DNA of 64,000 nucleotides, from positions 33,876,108-33,940,107 of the forward strand of contig JAPWDM010000005.1 in the NCBI GenBank assembly GCA_035578155.1, written 5' to 3'. Made by a program: the position numbers and the translations under genes. Position 1 is the stretch's first letter. Every line of letters begins with the position of its first letter. The notes under the pieces are model-generated. The model made no database searches, was not told where the DNA came from, and was given only the letters and a program-made list of their open reading frames with translations. The stretch is from Brachynemurus nebulosus (Eukaryota > Arthropoda > Insecta > Neuroptera > Myrmeleontidae). Shown here piece by piece: positions 24,301 through 33,560 of this stretch.

Positions 24301-25046
24301 TCGTAAAATTCATTAGTAGCTATAGTAAACCAAAACAATTAGTTGCAGACTCCGAAAAAGGTTTTGATTCGATACTATTCAGACAGTTTTGTGATAATTA
24401 TGACATCAAATTACATATTACGTCAGTTAGAAGTTCAAACTCAAACTCGCCAGTAGAACGATTCCATTCGACTCTACTTGAACTCTATAGAATAATACAC
24501 AATCAAACTACATCAGAAACACATGATCATGAGCGAAAATTAGCAGAAGCAGTTTTCACTTACAATAATTCAATCCATTCCACTACAAAATACACACCCT
24601 TTGAACTATTCTTTGGTAGGGAATACGACATGACGACAAAACAAAACTTACAAGAAATTCAAAACAAACAACAAGAACTTTATGACAAAGTTAACGAAAA
24701 GGTCCTACAAAATAAACAAAACAAAATAGGAAAAGTAAATCAGACTAGGGACGAACCTTTTGAATACACTCCAAACACTACAGCCTACATGACCGAAAAC
24801 AAACACAACAATAAATTAAATCCTAAATTCAAACAAGTTCAAATTAAACAAAATAACAGGCTGACTATTCTAGATCAGAAAAATCGAAAATTACACAAAC
24901 AAAAACTGAAACGACCTATTAAATTACAGGTTAATCCTCTTCCAATTCCTGACGACCAAAATAACGACACAGACAATCGAAATACAGGACATGACAAACA
25001 ACCCCGGAGTACTAGCCCTCAACCTGGGACAAGCAAGGATAGTTAA
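21348..25046 (+). CDS. pol: Pol polyprotein (PR-RT-RNase H-IN), about 1232 codons
   Basis: This open frame has no own start; it should be made by -1 frameshifting from gag within the 43-nt overlap 21348-21390. Residues are counted from 21348. Protease: FLIDTGSSNSF, Asp at 42. Reverse transcriptase: KWRLVVDYRKLN, LDLASGFHQI (Asp 391), RMPFGLKNAP and the YMDD box (453-456). RNase H: TTDAS (Asp 602), the Glu of STIEKEL, ITDHK (Asp 668), NADALSR (Asp 711). Integrase: zinc-binding HKTSNH (880, 885) with CKVC (915, 918), then catalytic Asp 948, Asp 1001 and Glu 1037 with 35 residues between the last two, a proper DD35E. A basic C-terminal region ends in KLKRP. All catalytic residues are present. 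Pol copies the RNA and integrates the DNA. The final 56 nt overlap the ATG-bounded env frame. Confidence 0.95.
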   Translation, partial: RIGFSIQLPEQYGYIDNNSHGTTLPYIHISSPFNRPLKFLIDTGSSNSFINPEFVHPDDIYETSPIEIRAILNTYKLNKKVNLPIFTEFNQPGDLEFIVFRFHNYFDGLIGLDSLNKLKAQINIHDRTLVTEHSLNKLLFKPNFTSGKYEIQPHNQQLIKLPVDIQNGEVLLKNTYLNNKILIPEGVYNSKDWHIVAPVKNLTNQIQPFFIEQPLKVEPLNHQIIEFNSHQIINNEIDQTSLPIEKLIRIDHLNLEEKKAILKLCHEYEDIFFKEGQNLSFTNQVKHKINTTDNIPIYTKSYRYPQIHKQEVQNQLDKMLKQGIIRPSFSPWSSPIWIVPKKRDASGKQKWRLVVDYRKLNEKTIDDRYPLPNITDILDKLGKCMYFTTLDLASGFHQIEVDPKDIEKTAFTVEHGHFEYVRMPFGLKNAPSTFQRVMDNVLKELQGTTCLVYMDDIIVFSTSLQEHVTNLSKTFEKLRQANLKVQLDKSEFLHREVAFLGHVVTRDGVKPNPSKIEAITKYPIPRTQKDIKSFLGLLGYYRKFIKDFAKLTKPMTSCLKKGTDVKITPEYIKCFQTCKELLTNDPILSYPDFTKPFNLTTDASNVAIGAVLSQGPIGQDKPICYASRTLTQTEQNYSTIEKELLAIVWATKYFRPYLFGRKFKIITDHKPLTWLMSLKEPNSKLVRWRLKLEEFDYQIIHKAGRCNTNADALSRIKIAENHNIENVNDSESVSSNTSLQGNQHTANDDIETIHSADEDNTSFIPISENPLNDFSEQIILKQNKNRPNRKLEIIFKTKRRQTFQFPSYSNQIIVNLLKQFFAPKKTVALFCSDDQIFNRLQEIYSQYFSQGKQFKIVRCTKILQDITDEREQDEIISKYHKTSNHRGINETFQHLRRDYYFPSLKSKLTYYINNCKVCNENKYDRHPPKQKFALTLTPTRPLEIVHIDIFYVNKQTMLTIIDKFSKFAQAYTIETRNTPHIINAIVKFISSYSKPKQLVADSEKGFDSILFRQFCDNYDIKLHITSVRSSNSNSPVERFHSTLLELYRIIHNQTTSETHDHERKLAEAVFTYNNSIHSTTKYTPFELFFGREYDMTTKQNLQEIQNKQQELYDKVNEKVLQNKQNKIGKVNQTRDEPFEYTPNTTAYMTENKHNNKLNPKFKQVQIKQNNRLTILDQKNRKLHKQKLKRPIKLQVNPLPIPDDQNNDTDNRNTGHDKQPRSTSPQPGTSKDS
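24929..24930 (+). promoter_or_regulatory. predicted 3' splice site for env mRNA
   Basis: AAATTACAG|G ends at 24929 after a modestly T-containing stretch inside the end of pol. Exon two starting at 24930 restores the split codon from the donor at 19913 and enters the env frame with no stop before the ATG at 24991. The first ten or so codons after the junction are rich in Leu, Ile and Phe, as expected for a signal peptide. Other AGs nearby (24972, 24987) are in the wrong phase for the leader ATG. Confidence 0.6.
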
Positions 25047-26571
25047 AAATTATGTAAAATACATACATATCATAAATCTGAATAGTTACGAGAATAATTT
25101 AATTAAAATCAGACAAGCAATACAAATTGTCAATAAAAATAACAAATTAGAAAACATAAGAGATGTTGTTAACGCTAAATTTAAGGAATTAGAAAATAAC
25201 TTTAAAACCATCTATCCTCGTAGAATTTCCAAGCGTGGCCTTATTAACGGCCTGGGAACAGTAATCAAGTGCATTACGGGTAACATGGATAGCAATGATG
25301 CTATGCAAATCACAAAGGACATCGATAATCTAAAATTAAATCAGAATAATGCGATATTCCAACTAAATAAACAAGTAAAAATCAATAATCAGATGCTCGA
25401 TAGATTTGATAATATCACTAATCATATCAATAAACAACAGGAGATAATAAATAAATATTTAAAGACAATTAGTTCAGATTTTCAAAATCAAATTTTAAAA
25501 GACGAGGATGAAATTCAGTATTTGCAATATCTATCCCAACTAACATACAATATTGATTTATTAAATTCACATATTAAAGATATCATACAGTCAATAAACC
25601 TAGCTAAATTAAACATAATCTCCAGAAATATCCTTTTACCTGAAGAATTAGATTTTGCATATCAAACCCTAAAACGACAAAATATCCCAATTATTTCTAC
25701 GGAACAAATATACGAATTATTACCATTTCAAACATTTTACAACCATACAAATATTATCTTCAACATTCAAATACCACAGTTTTATCCCATACCATTTAAT
25801 TTAAATTTCCTGGAACCACTACCTACAAAACATCTTAAAACACTCAAATCAAATAACCCATATGTCCTATTTAATGAGCATTACATGTATTTTATGGGAA
25901 AACTATGCCCTAAGTTGGAGAACATTTTCCTGTGTCAAGACGAAAATATTAAATTAATCAAAACAAATTTTGATCCATGTTTTGGAAAAATACTCGGCGG
26001 AGATACCGGCAACTGTACCTATCAAGAATATGGAAACGGGACCGAAATCAAGAAATTAAAAAACCAGTACATCATCTTGAAAAATATACGATCCACTCCT
26101 GTTACTAGTACCTGCGGTATCAGACAACGTGTATTAAATGGATCAATTCTAATACATTTCAAAAATTGTTCCGTCACCGTCAATAACTTAACATACGACG
26201 ACACAGTGTACCAACTTCAAGAACAACCACTTCAGATCCTACCCTTACACAACGTCGAAATTAACGAAATTAAACTGGAAAAGCAATTAAACCTGGAAAA
26301 ATTGCACACATATCACATACAAAATAGGGACAACATTGAAATTATTCGTTCCCAAGGAATCTTTCACATATCGGCAACATACACCTTAATAGCCATCATC
26401 ATAATTGGAACCTTAGCTAGCACAATCATCTCCATGTGGAAAAAGAAAATGAAGAAAGAAATTAGCCCACCAGCACCATCTACAGCATCAAGACCCAGTA
26501 ACGCGCCCACATCACCTACAGGCAAACTTCTATGGTCGTTGCCTTTGTCTAGCGAGGGAGGAGTTATATAA
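24991..26571 (+). CDS. env: Env glycoprotein (errantivirus fusion-type envelope), 526 aa from this ATG
   Basis: It should be the membrane protein that lets particles bud and enter cells. From this ATG there is no signal peptide; splicing from the leader would add about 27 residues with one. A furin-type site RRISKR ends at residue 82, followed by a Gly/Ile-rich fusion-peptide-like start (GLINGLG) and an acidic-helix region, the pattern shared by errantiviral Env and baculovirus F proteins. A heptad-rich helical stretch follows (about 105-215). Cysteines and several N-x-S/T sites (such as NHT, NCT, NGT, NCS) mark the extracellular part. The membrane anchor is about 458-483, with a lysine-rich start to a 43-residue tail. 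The stop codon lies inside the 3' LTR. The frame is unbroken. Confidence 0.9.
   Translation: MTNNPGVLALNLGQARIVKNYVKYIHIINLNSYENNLIKIRQAIQIVNKNNKLENIRDVVNAKFKELENNFKTIYPRRISKRGLINGLGTVIKCITGNMDSNDAMQITKDIDNLKLNQNNAIFQLNKQVKINNQMLDRFDNITNHINKQQEIINKYLKTISSDFQNQILKDEDEIQYLQYLSQLTYNIDLLNSHIKDIIQSINLAKLNIISRNILLPEELDFAYQTLKRQNIPIISTEQIYELLPFQTFYNHTNIIFNIQIPQFYPIPFNLNFLEPLPTKHLKTLKSNNPYVLFNEHYMYFMGKLCPKLENIFLCQDENIKLIKTNFDPCFGKILGGDTGNCTYQEYGNGTEIKKLKNQYIILKNIRSTPVTSTCGIRQRVLNGSILIHFKNCSVTVNNLTYDDTVYQLQEQPLQILPLHNVEINEIKLEKQLNLEKLHTYHIQNRDNIEIIRSQGIFHISATYTLIAIIIIGTLASTIISMWKKKMKKEISPPAPSTASRPSNAPTSPTGKLLWSLPLSSEGGVI
26554..26561 (+). other. polypurine tract
   Basis: GAGGGAGG directly precedes the 3' LTR and is the expected primer for plus-strand DNA synthesis. 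It also encodes part of the Env tail. The purine run continues two bases into the LTR. Confidence 0.85.
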
Positions 26572-26863
26572 CGCTCTTATGGAACACCCTATATAAATAA
26601 AATTCAATCAAATATAATTTTTATAAAATAATTTTTGTAATAAAATAATAATTTCTTTAATTGTAAATTGTAGAATCAGCAACGCACGTGGAATCACAAT
26701 TGGCCGGATATAAAAAATCTGACTAATCAATTAAAAACAAATAAATAGCCAGTGTTATTTCACGTCGCCGATCTTTTTCATATTTGAAGTGATATGTAAA
26801 TTTTGTATTTCGGACAAAATAAATTTCATTTTTTTGGAACGTGCGAGTATCGAATCCTTATTT
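26562..26863 (+). repeat. 3' LTR, 302 bp
   Basis: Identical to the 5' LTR as read. It contains the last ten bases of env, including its TAA. It is followed by the ATAT of the interrupted microsatellite. Confidence 0.95.
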
Positions 26864-26884
26864 ATATATATATATATGTATATA
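26864..26884. repeat. (AT)n microsatellite, right part
   Basis: ATATATATATATATGTATAT resumes directly after the 3' LTR and runs into GTGGGTGTGTTTGTGCGTGT host DNA. Confidence 0.85.
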
Positions 26885-27115
26885 GATGTGGGTGTGTTTG
26901 TGCGTGTGTTCGCACGATAACTACTTTTACAAAATTTGGTGAAAATGTTAGAAGTTCCAAACCGTCTTTCTAACAAGTTCGTTAGCCAGACACGTCCAAT
27001 GCCCGGAACATGGTTTTTGGGGCAGTTTTTCGCCAAAATTTACCCTTATTCAAATTTTTTGCGACATTTTTTTACAGCATTGAAACGGGGAGAAAAAATC
27101 ACATAAAAAAGGTCT
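26885..27115. other. intergenic DNA right of the provirus
   Basis: A GT-rich start is followed by AT-rich DNA with no gene. Confidence 0.5.
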
Positions 27116-27119
27116 TTAA

Positions 27120-27626
27120 GGGCGACCACTAGTGTGACTGCCTGAAAAAAAGGTGATTTTTAGGAATTTTTTTAAAGAAAACTACTATATGGAATGTTTC
27201 ATTATTTTCAGAATATATTCGTTGATATAGGTATTAAATTCATGATAAAATTTTTGGACCAAAAAAATTGAAAATGCAGTGAGTTATTCAAGATCTCCCA
27301 AGGCTCCAAAAAAAAGTTCCCCCACTGCTGCAGTGATAGCGGCCTTCACACTCCCTGAAATAAAAAAAAACCAAAAAGCCTATTAAACTAGAAAGTATGG
27401 TCCGTACCGTGAACCTCAATCGAAAAAAAAGTTGAAATTGAACAAAAAAAGGGAGTTTTTAAAAAATAGTTTCAAATTTTGCGCAAAAATTTGATGGTTT
27501 TTGGCTTATGAAAATTACATTTTTTATTCGATCGGAAAACTGGAGGTTCATGGTACGAAGAAATATATATAAAAGAAGCTGCAAAATTTTTCCAATTTTT
27601 TGAAAACGTCACACTAGTGGTCCCGC
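27120..27626. mobile_element. TTAA-flanked inverted-repeat element K
   Basis: GGGCGACCACTAGTGTGAC (27120) and GTCACACTAGTGGTCCCGC (ending 27626) are inverted copies, with TTAA on both sides (27116-27119, 27627-27630). TTAA targets are typical of piggyBac- and Kolobok-type transposons. A second inverted pair lies inside (GTACCGTGAACCTC near 27408, GAGGTTCATGGTAC near 27545), so the element is partly a foldback. No coding sequence is present. Confidence 0.75.
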
Positions 27627-27630
27627 TTAA

Positions 27631-29669
27631 ACTACTATTCTACGTCAGCTAGTTTCCAAGCAAAACTAATTTTTATAAACGGAAATTCGCTATGTAATGC
27701 AAGATGTTGCGACAGGGGTATTTTTAAAATTTTTTGGATCTGTAACTGAAAAACTAAAGCGGAGAAATTTACAAATCAAACCTCATCAAATTTCATTTCC
27801 TGTGAAAAAATTTTCACTGCAACTATTCAATACCTATGGAAAATTATCTCAATAAACTGAGAAAAATCAGTTTATAGCGGACAAATAAGTATAACAAAGT
27901 TAACAGGTTTTTGAGATTTTTCCATCAGAACCCTAAAAATCATTTTGTATCAAACTGCGAATATTTTTTTTTTATACAATGATTCAGAAATCTCAGACTG
28001 GAAAGATTAATCCGCACATATAAACAACACGGATTTTCACATTTAGAAGCAAAAAAAAGAAACAAAATTTTTGTTAAAAATTTTGCAATTAATAACTGTC
28101 AGTTTTTTCAAACAATATTCAAATTAATCAAAACCGGACTAATTAAAAATTAATTAGTAATGCTTTTCATTTTTATTGTATTAAAAAATAAATATCAATA
28201 AAAATTTTCAAACCAAACAGTTCCACTATTAATAAAATTAATAAAAAAATATCTACATGTGTCATATTAATACTTTATATTTAATTAAAATCATATAAAT
28301 TCAAAAAAAAATCACTCTTTATAAACCGCATACCGAGATCTACATGTATTTGGATCAGTTGAGTCCGTCAAATATCATATGTTCGATTGTCTATTTAACA
28401 TTTTTTCAATTAAATGATTAATCAGTATGTAATGTACAACTTAATTATAATTGGTATTAATAATTATATATGATAATAATTTTTTTTAATCTATGTAGAG
28501 GTACCAACCAAATTTTTACCACAAAAATTTTATCAGATTTCCAATATTATATTTCCAGTGTTACATTGCAGGGGGTCCACACGGTTCCAAAATATTTATA
28601 TATTATTGTACCTGTCAAAATTACAAAAAATTATCAGTTTTGTCTAAACCCGTAATCATAAATAATTATTTTTGTTGATCAATACTTTAAAAAAAAGTCG
28701 TCAAGTGCGTGTTTGACACGCATTATTTAGGGCTACTCAGGAATTATGTGTTGTATGTTGTATGAATCATTACATGTTGTATGATTAGTAAGAAACCTGC
28801 AAAAAATTTTGATAATTATACCATAGCTACAAGTTAAGGATATTATGGAGGTACTTAAAAATGGTGACAGTCTTATGAAAATTTGTGCGAATAATGGTTT
28901 TTCTAAATTTAATCGACTGTGAAAATTTAAATTAGATTCACTACAGCGTTTAAAAGTTATTGCAGGTTTAATTTTTGCTCACTTTTAACATGCAGTCTAA
29001 TTGAGTTTTCAATAGAAACCGAATATAAACCAGCTTTTAATGCTTAGAAAAAATGGTGATAAGGCTCTTGTTTTTGTTTTAGATGTTAGGAAAAACGCTT
29101 ATACAACTTTTTTTACCCCCAAATTTACCAAAATAGCCCCTCTAGTAGGTCCGACTCTGGCTTTGTATATATCAGTAGAAAGCTCTCTAAAAATGAAGTG
29201 TTGTGTCAATTTAAAATTTTTCTTTATCTGCCGCAGTTTTCAAGTAATCTAGCAAAATTGAAATTTTACCCTAATTTTGAGGGGTAATTTCACTTCTTAA
29301 ATGGCGACTGTGTCAGATGAAAAAAATCGGGTCCGTTATTTTGGTCGACCCTACGGGTTGTCCCCATTTACTCTTTTCTCGTCTCTTTTGATCCCAATTT
29401 TTCATAGAGAAGAAATTATACGATTTTTGTTAATTTTTCAAAAACCACCAATATTTTTAAATTTTTTTGGATACTGCTGATAAAGTGACCATCTTCGCGT
29501 AAATTTTTAATATATTAAAGATTAGGTACTCATAAAATAAATACAAAAAAATACGGTGTGAAGTCTGAATGCGTACCTATTCATCCTTGTCTACGGTAGC
29601 ACATTTTTTATTGACATAAATATTAGAAACGCAGGAAAAGAGACCAGGAATCAACATAGAAGTGGATTA
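27631..29669. other. AT-rich intergenic DNA
   Basis: No gene is seen. A 40-bp segment at 27681-27725 (GGAAATTCGCTATGTAATGC ... GCGACAGGGGTATTT) recurs at 31131-31162 in the same direction. A dispersed hairpin word copy with the best stem lies at 28690-28742. Confidence 0.5.
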
Positions 29670-30335
29670 TGGTACGATATATTTTCTGAAAAAAGTGCTT
29701 AGGACCAAAGTTATAGAATTCAAAGTGAAGCACTTGATGATGACTTTGAAGTTGACCTTGAGGTCAATTTCCAAAGTCATTTGAAAATCATTTAATATTT
29801 TTCAAAAGGAGTAGCTTACTTTTCACCCCTAAATGGTTCAAAGTATATTCGAACGAATTTCACATGCAAGATAGAAAATAAGTGATCAAGAAGTAATTTT
29901 GAAAAATACTTGCTCAATCGCAATCGGAAAAATAATAGTTAATCATATGTTCAATTGAATTCCTAATATGATAACTATAGAGTAGCAATAAAAATTTTAA
30001 AAAATTTTGAAAATTTATAATATAACATAAAGTTAATGTTTAACTTACAATTAGAGTGATATTAAATCTTTTCTTAACTTTACTTCTAAAATTACTTACA
30101 AAAATGTTTTCTTCTAATTTTTTCTATAAATCAACTTTGAAGATAGATTGAGTCAATACATGAAATTACTGCTTATAGGTACAGGATATGGTCAAACTTC
30201 GGCAATGGCTAATCATTTTCAACTGACCTTGAAAATCGATTTCAGGGTCACTATCAAGTGCATCGCTTCAAATTCTACAAATTTGGTACTCAGCCCTTTT
30301 TTCAGAAAATATGTCGTTTCAAAAATATCTAGCTA
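29670..30335. repeat. foldback repeat P with arms of about 120 bp
   Basis: The left arm (about 29672-29795: ATATTTTCTGAAAAAAGTGC, GAATTCAAAGTGAAGCACTT, TGACCTTGAGGTCAATTT) is matched in reverse by about 30210-30330 (CCTTGAAAATCGATTTCAGG, AAGTGCATCGCTTCAAATTC, CTTTTTTCAGAAAATATGTC). The arms are diverged. The outer limits and target duplication are not clear. Confidence 0.65.
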
Positions 30336-30780
30336 TAACTGTTTTCATCTACAGAGGTTGAATGGTGTTTTCTACCCCTAAAAAGCGTATTTAGCCGAAA
30401 TAAAAAAACACGTATTTAATATTTTTCGCTGTTTAATAAGTATGTTAAGTTTCATTCAAATTGGCAAGTATTAGTTGGGTAGTGTTATTTGTCAGAATGT
30501 TTTGCCGATCTAGTTTTTTCAATATTTCTTTGCTCGTTTTCAGAATTTGTATTTTAATTTCTACGGACAAATAACTCATTCTTTTCTTCGATTTGAGTAA
30601 CTTTTATTTGCTGATGTTGACCATTAATTGATCGAAACATATCAAATATTTTTCAATGATTTTTTTAGCGAATGTCGAAAATTTTGAAAATTTTTTCACC
30701 GTTAGTAAGTTAAAGTATTTGAATTCATTAAGTAATTAAATGATGTCCACAAGAACCTTACGGACTACCATAAGTTATAT
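30336..30780. other. AT-rich intergenic DNA
   Basis: Nothing recognisable apart from early diverged copies of the neighbouring 120-bp repeat (GAAAATTTTTTCACCGTTAG near 30686). Confidence 0.45.
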
Positions 30781-31115
30781 GAGATCCCTAGGACCCGTTT
30801 TTTACTGTTAGGATAAACTTTTTACTAAAATTATTTTAGATGAATAAAGGTTATGTTGTATGATTTCCGCCAGGGTTTACTGTTCCCATTATTGTAAAAA
30901 ATAAACTAACCGACCGATTTTGAAAATTTTTTCACTGTTAGAGAACTAAATTATTTTAGATGGATACAACTATGCTGCACAAAGTCCGTTCGGGTTCTTG
31001 GGTCCCAAAAATATCAAAACTAATTACCCAGCCGATTTTAAAAAATCTTTTACTCTTAGAAAGCTAAACTATTTTAAATAGGTACAGTTCTTAGATGAGA
31101 TCCGCCAGTCCCTAA
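30781..31115. repeat. tandem repeat of about 120 bp
   Basis: Units carry CCGATTTTGAAAATTTTTTC, ACTGTTAGAGAACTAAATTA, TTTTAGATGGATACAAC and a TCCGCCAG/TCCGTTCGGG segment. The anchor TATTTTAGAT falls at about 30832, 30952 and 31071. About three diverged units are present. Confidence 0.65.
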
Positions 31116-32297
31116 AATTTGGAAATTCGCTATGTTATGCAGATGCTGCGACAGGGGTATTTAATCTGACAAACACAAAAATATTGCAGATCCATGGTAA
31201 CGCGATTTAAAAATGAAATATTATTGATCAAAAAGTGTCAGAGATCACATTGATCCTGAGAAAAATTTCTCACCATACTTGCCCCACGTTCGATAAATCT
31301 GTTTCCAGCCTGTATATGTAACCGTGTATGTATGTAAAGCAGCAAACACTCTCGGAAACCGCGTAATGTTATAAAAATTTTCTTTAACTTGCGCCTTTTC
31401 GACGTCAGTTGTTGGAAATTTAATGAATTCTTCACGCAACAAAGCAATTTTGTGTGACACTAATTTCACTACTTTGCTAGTAGTAGCTTTGAAAACTTCT
31501 CCTTAAAAAAAACATTATTTCTGAAGATAATGTACTATTCCTAAAAAAAAGATACATTACTGCTTAGTTGAAATACTTATTATTTAAAAAACAGCATACC
31601 AGTTCGTTTTGTGTTGTATTCGTGGGCGAATTTTTTCCAAAATAAAAATTCCTTTCGCATTCGAAATTTTGTGTAAAAATTCAAATCGTCGCAAATATTA
31701 AAATGATTTGGATGAAAACATATTGTTTTTTTTTACATAAACGTTAAGTCATACAAATAGGTTATGTTATAATATAAGAATCTTTTGACAAAAAAAAAAA
31801 TAATTTATTTTAAAAAGATTATAAAGGTACGGACACACGACACGCTTTTGGTGTAGAAGTTTTTTTTTTTACAAAAGGACAGAAAAGTTGATTTAAGATA
31901 CTACCAACAAGGTAATCCTAAATTGTGAGACGCATCCAAAAGATAATACAGAGATAATATTATATTACAACTCTAAGAAAAAAGTAAACGCAATAAAATT
32001 TTACAAGTTGGATTTACACTATAGCAAAAAATGAAATAAATTATTTTCAGTACGAAACTGCCGTCTTGCAGCAACATTTATAAAAATATTAGTTTTCAAT
32101 TCAAAATAGAATATGGCAATACAAAATACGATTTAGAAATGTTAAATTATAATCTAAATCAGGTGTTGTGTGAAATGTCTGACACTATTCTATTCGCCGT
32201 GTGTGACACTACTGTGTAAACAACCTCAAATATTTGCTAGAGAAGTCTAGCAACTCGAGTGTATACAACTGTTCTAGCCTTATCTAGACTGCAAATT
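31116..32297. other. AT-rich intergenic DNA
   Basis: It contains the second copy of the GGAAATTCGCTATG segment (31131-31162). The overlapping minus-strand open frames at 31238-31469 are not convincing as protein. Confidence 0.45.
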
Positions 32298-32753
32298 TAA
32301 GCCGCTGCTACACGATGCTACGAACACCTTCCAACATTCGACGTTGGATGGTTCATAGCATCGTGTAGCCGTTGTTCGAACCTACGAGTGTCCAATGTCG
32401 AGCGTCAAACGTTCGCATTTGGTCGTGTCCCGTTCGATGTCGGTATTTTTGCACCGAGTCAAAGGGGTGCTTCGAACATTTGAAGGTCAATGTTGGTTCG
32501 TTGGTTGGTTCGACTCAGCAGCTGCACGCTCGTTCATGTGAAGAGAGACAACATCAGTGTATAACATTAGAGATAACATCAGACAGATAACATCGTCCAC
32601 TGAGTACCAACACATCATCATTCGTATTGGATCAAACATTCGATTCACCGTGTAGCAGATACATTCGTCGCACCAACTATCGAACTTAACTGCCTCAAAC
32701 GTTCGATCGAATGTTGGAAGGAACGTTCGTAGCATCGTGTAGAACCCGCTTTA
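32298..32753. mobile_element. inverted-repeat element L (GTTCGAA-rich)
   Basis: The left CTACACGATGCTACGAACAC with CTTCCAACATTCGA (32308-32341) pairs with the right CGAATGTTGGAAGGAACGTT, CGTAGCATCGTGTAG (32708-32742). The interior is full of short TTCGAA/GTTCGA words in both orientations, such as CGTTCGAACC. It is GC-richer than its surroundings. The superfamily and target duplication are not determined; the outermost bases (TTAAGCCGC / GCTTTA) are approximate. Confidence 0.65.
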
Positions 32754-32844
32754 CTTGAACGTGTAAACCAACGGGCCAAACTACTATATGATAGTTAGTA
32801 TTCCGACTGTAGCAGAAAGGTGACGTAAAATCTCCTCCACTTCG

Positions 32845-33560
32845 CATCACTATGCTGTGTAAGTACAAACTGTTTGTAGTGGTTTAGGCTTGATGTTTGC
32901 TTCTGTGTGAGTATTTACACACACAATTACAAAACACGTATTATCGGACAGAGCAACGTGCAGGTCAAGTAACAATGGTCTTACAATACATAACAATCGT
33001 AGTGGATTCGATGACCGACACCGACTGACTAAATGCCTTAAGCTGTGACAGACCAACAAATGACTCCAAGCGAACTAAACTTTTTTGATATTAGTTTGCT
33101 TCTAGTGTTCTATAGTGTAAACATTGCACACAATAATGCTAATTTAGATGTCTCGTGTATCCGTAGCTTTATGTACATATGTTGTAGGTACCTATCATGT
33201 ATTATATACTGTGTGATACAAGGGGACAAACTAGATTGGCTTTGCCTCTGTTCCACTTGTAATGAGTTTGTGACGTAGTCTGTTTGTGTACATACACACT
33301 GTTTGCAGTGTATTAGTTTGGTTTTTTGTAGTAGTATGTGTATACACACATACAATCACATCACACGTATTACCAGAGAGAGCTGTTCAACGTGCTCAAC
33401 TAACAATGGGTATATTGTTAATATAATGGTGTGTTGACTCGACGACGACTACTGACGGACTAATGTCTTAAGCTGTGACTGGCTTACAAATGACTCCAAG
33501 CGAATTTCACTTTTTTTATGTTAGTTGGCTTCTAGTGTTCTATGGTGTGACACTTTCAAA
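32845..33560. repeat. tandem duplication, period about 430 bp
   Basis: The segment from ACTGTTTGTAGTG through CACGTATTA, CTTAAGCTGTGAC and AATGACTCCAAGCGAA to TTCTAGTGTTCTAT recurs 430 bp later (anchor TGACTCCAAGCGA at 33061 and 33491). The second unit is cut short, giving about 1.7 copies. Frames of 69-81 codons in it are not conserved between copies, so it is not coding. Confidence 0.8.

Larger units (their letters stand above)
19385..26863 (+). mobile_element. complete errantivirus (Gypsy-type endogenous insect retrovirus)
   Basis: The order is LTR, tRNA-Ser primer site, leader with 5' splice site, gag, pol (protease, reverse transcriptase, RNase H, integrase), env, purine tract, LTR. All three long frames are open and the two 302-bp LTRs read as identical throughout, so the insertion is young and looks intact. 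The env gene with a furin-type site, the tRNA-Ser primer site and the AT-alternating target place it with the 17.6/297/tom-like errantiviruses. The species-level name is unknown. Expression should start in the 5' LTR; env needs splicing. Confidence 0.97.

Noticed and set aside
32372..33355. Several 60-80 codon frames in the element L and 430-bp duplication area
   Set aside because: Frames are not conserved between the two repeat units and overlap on both strands.
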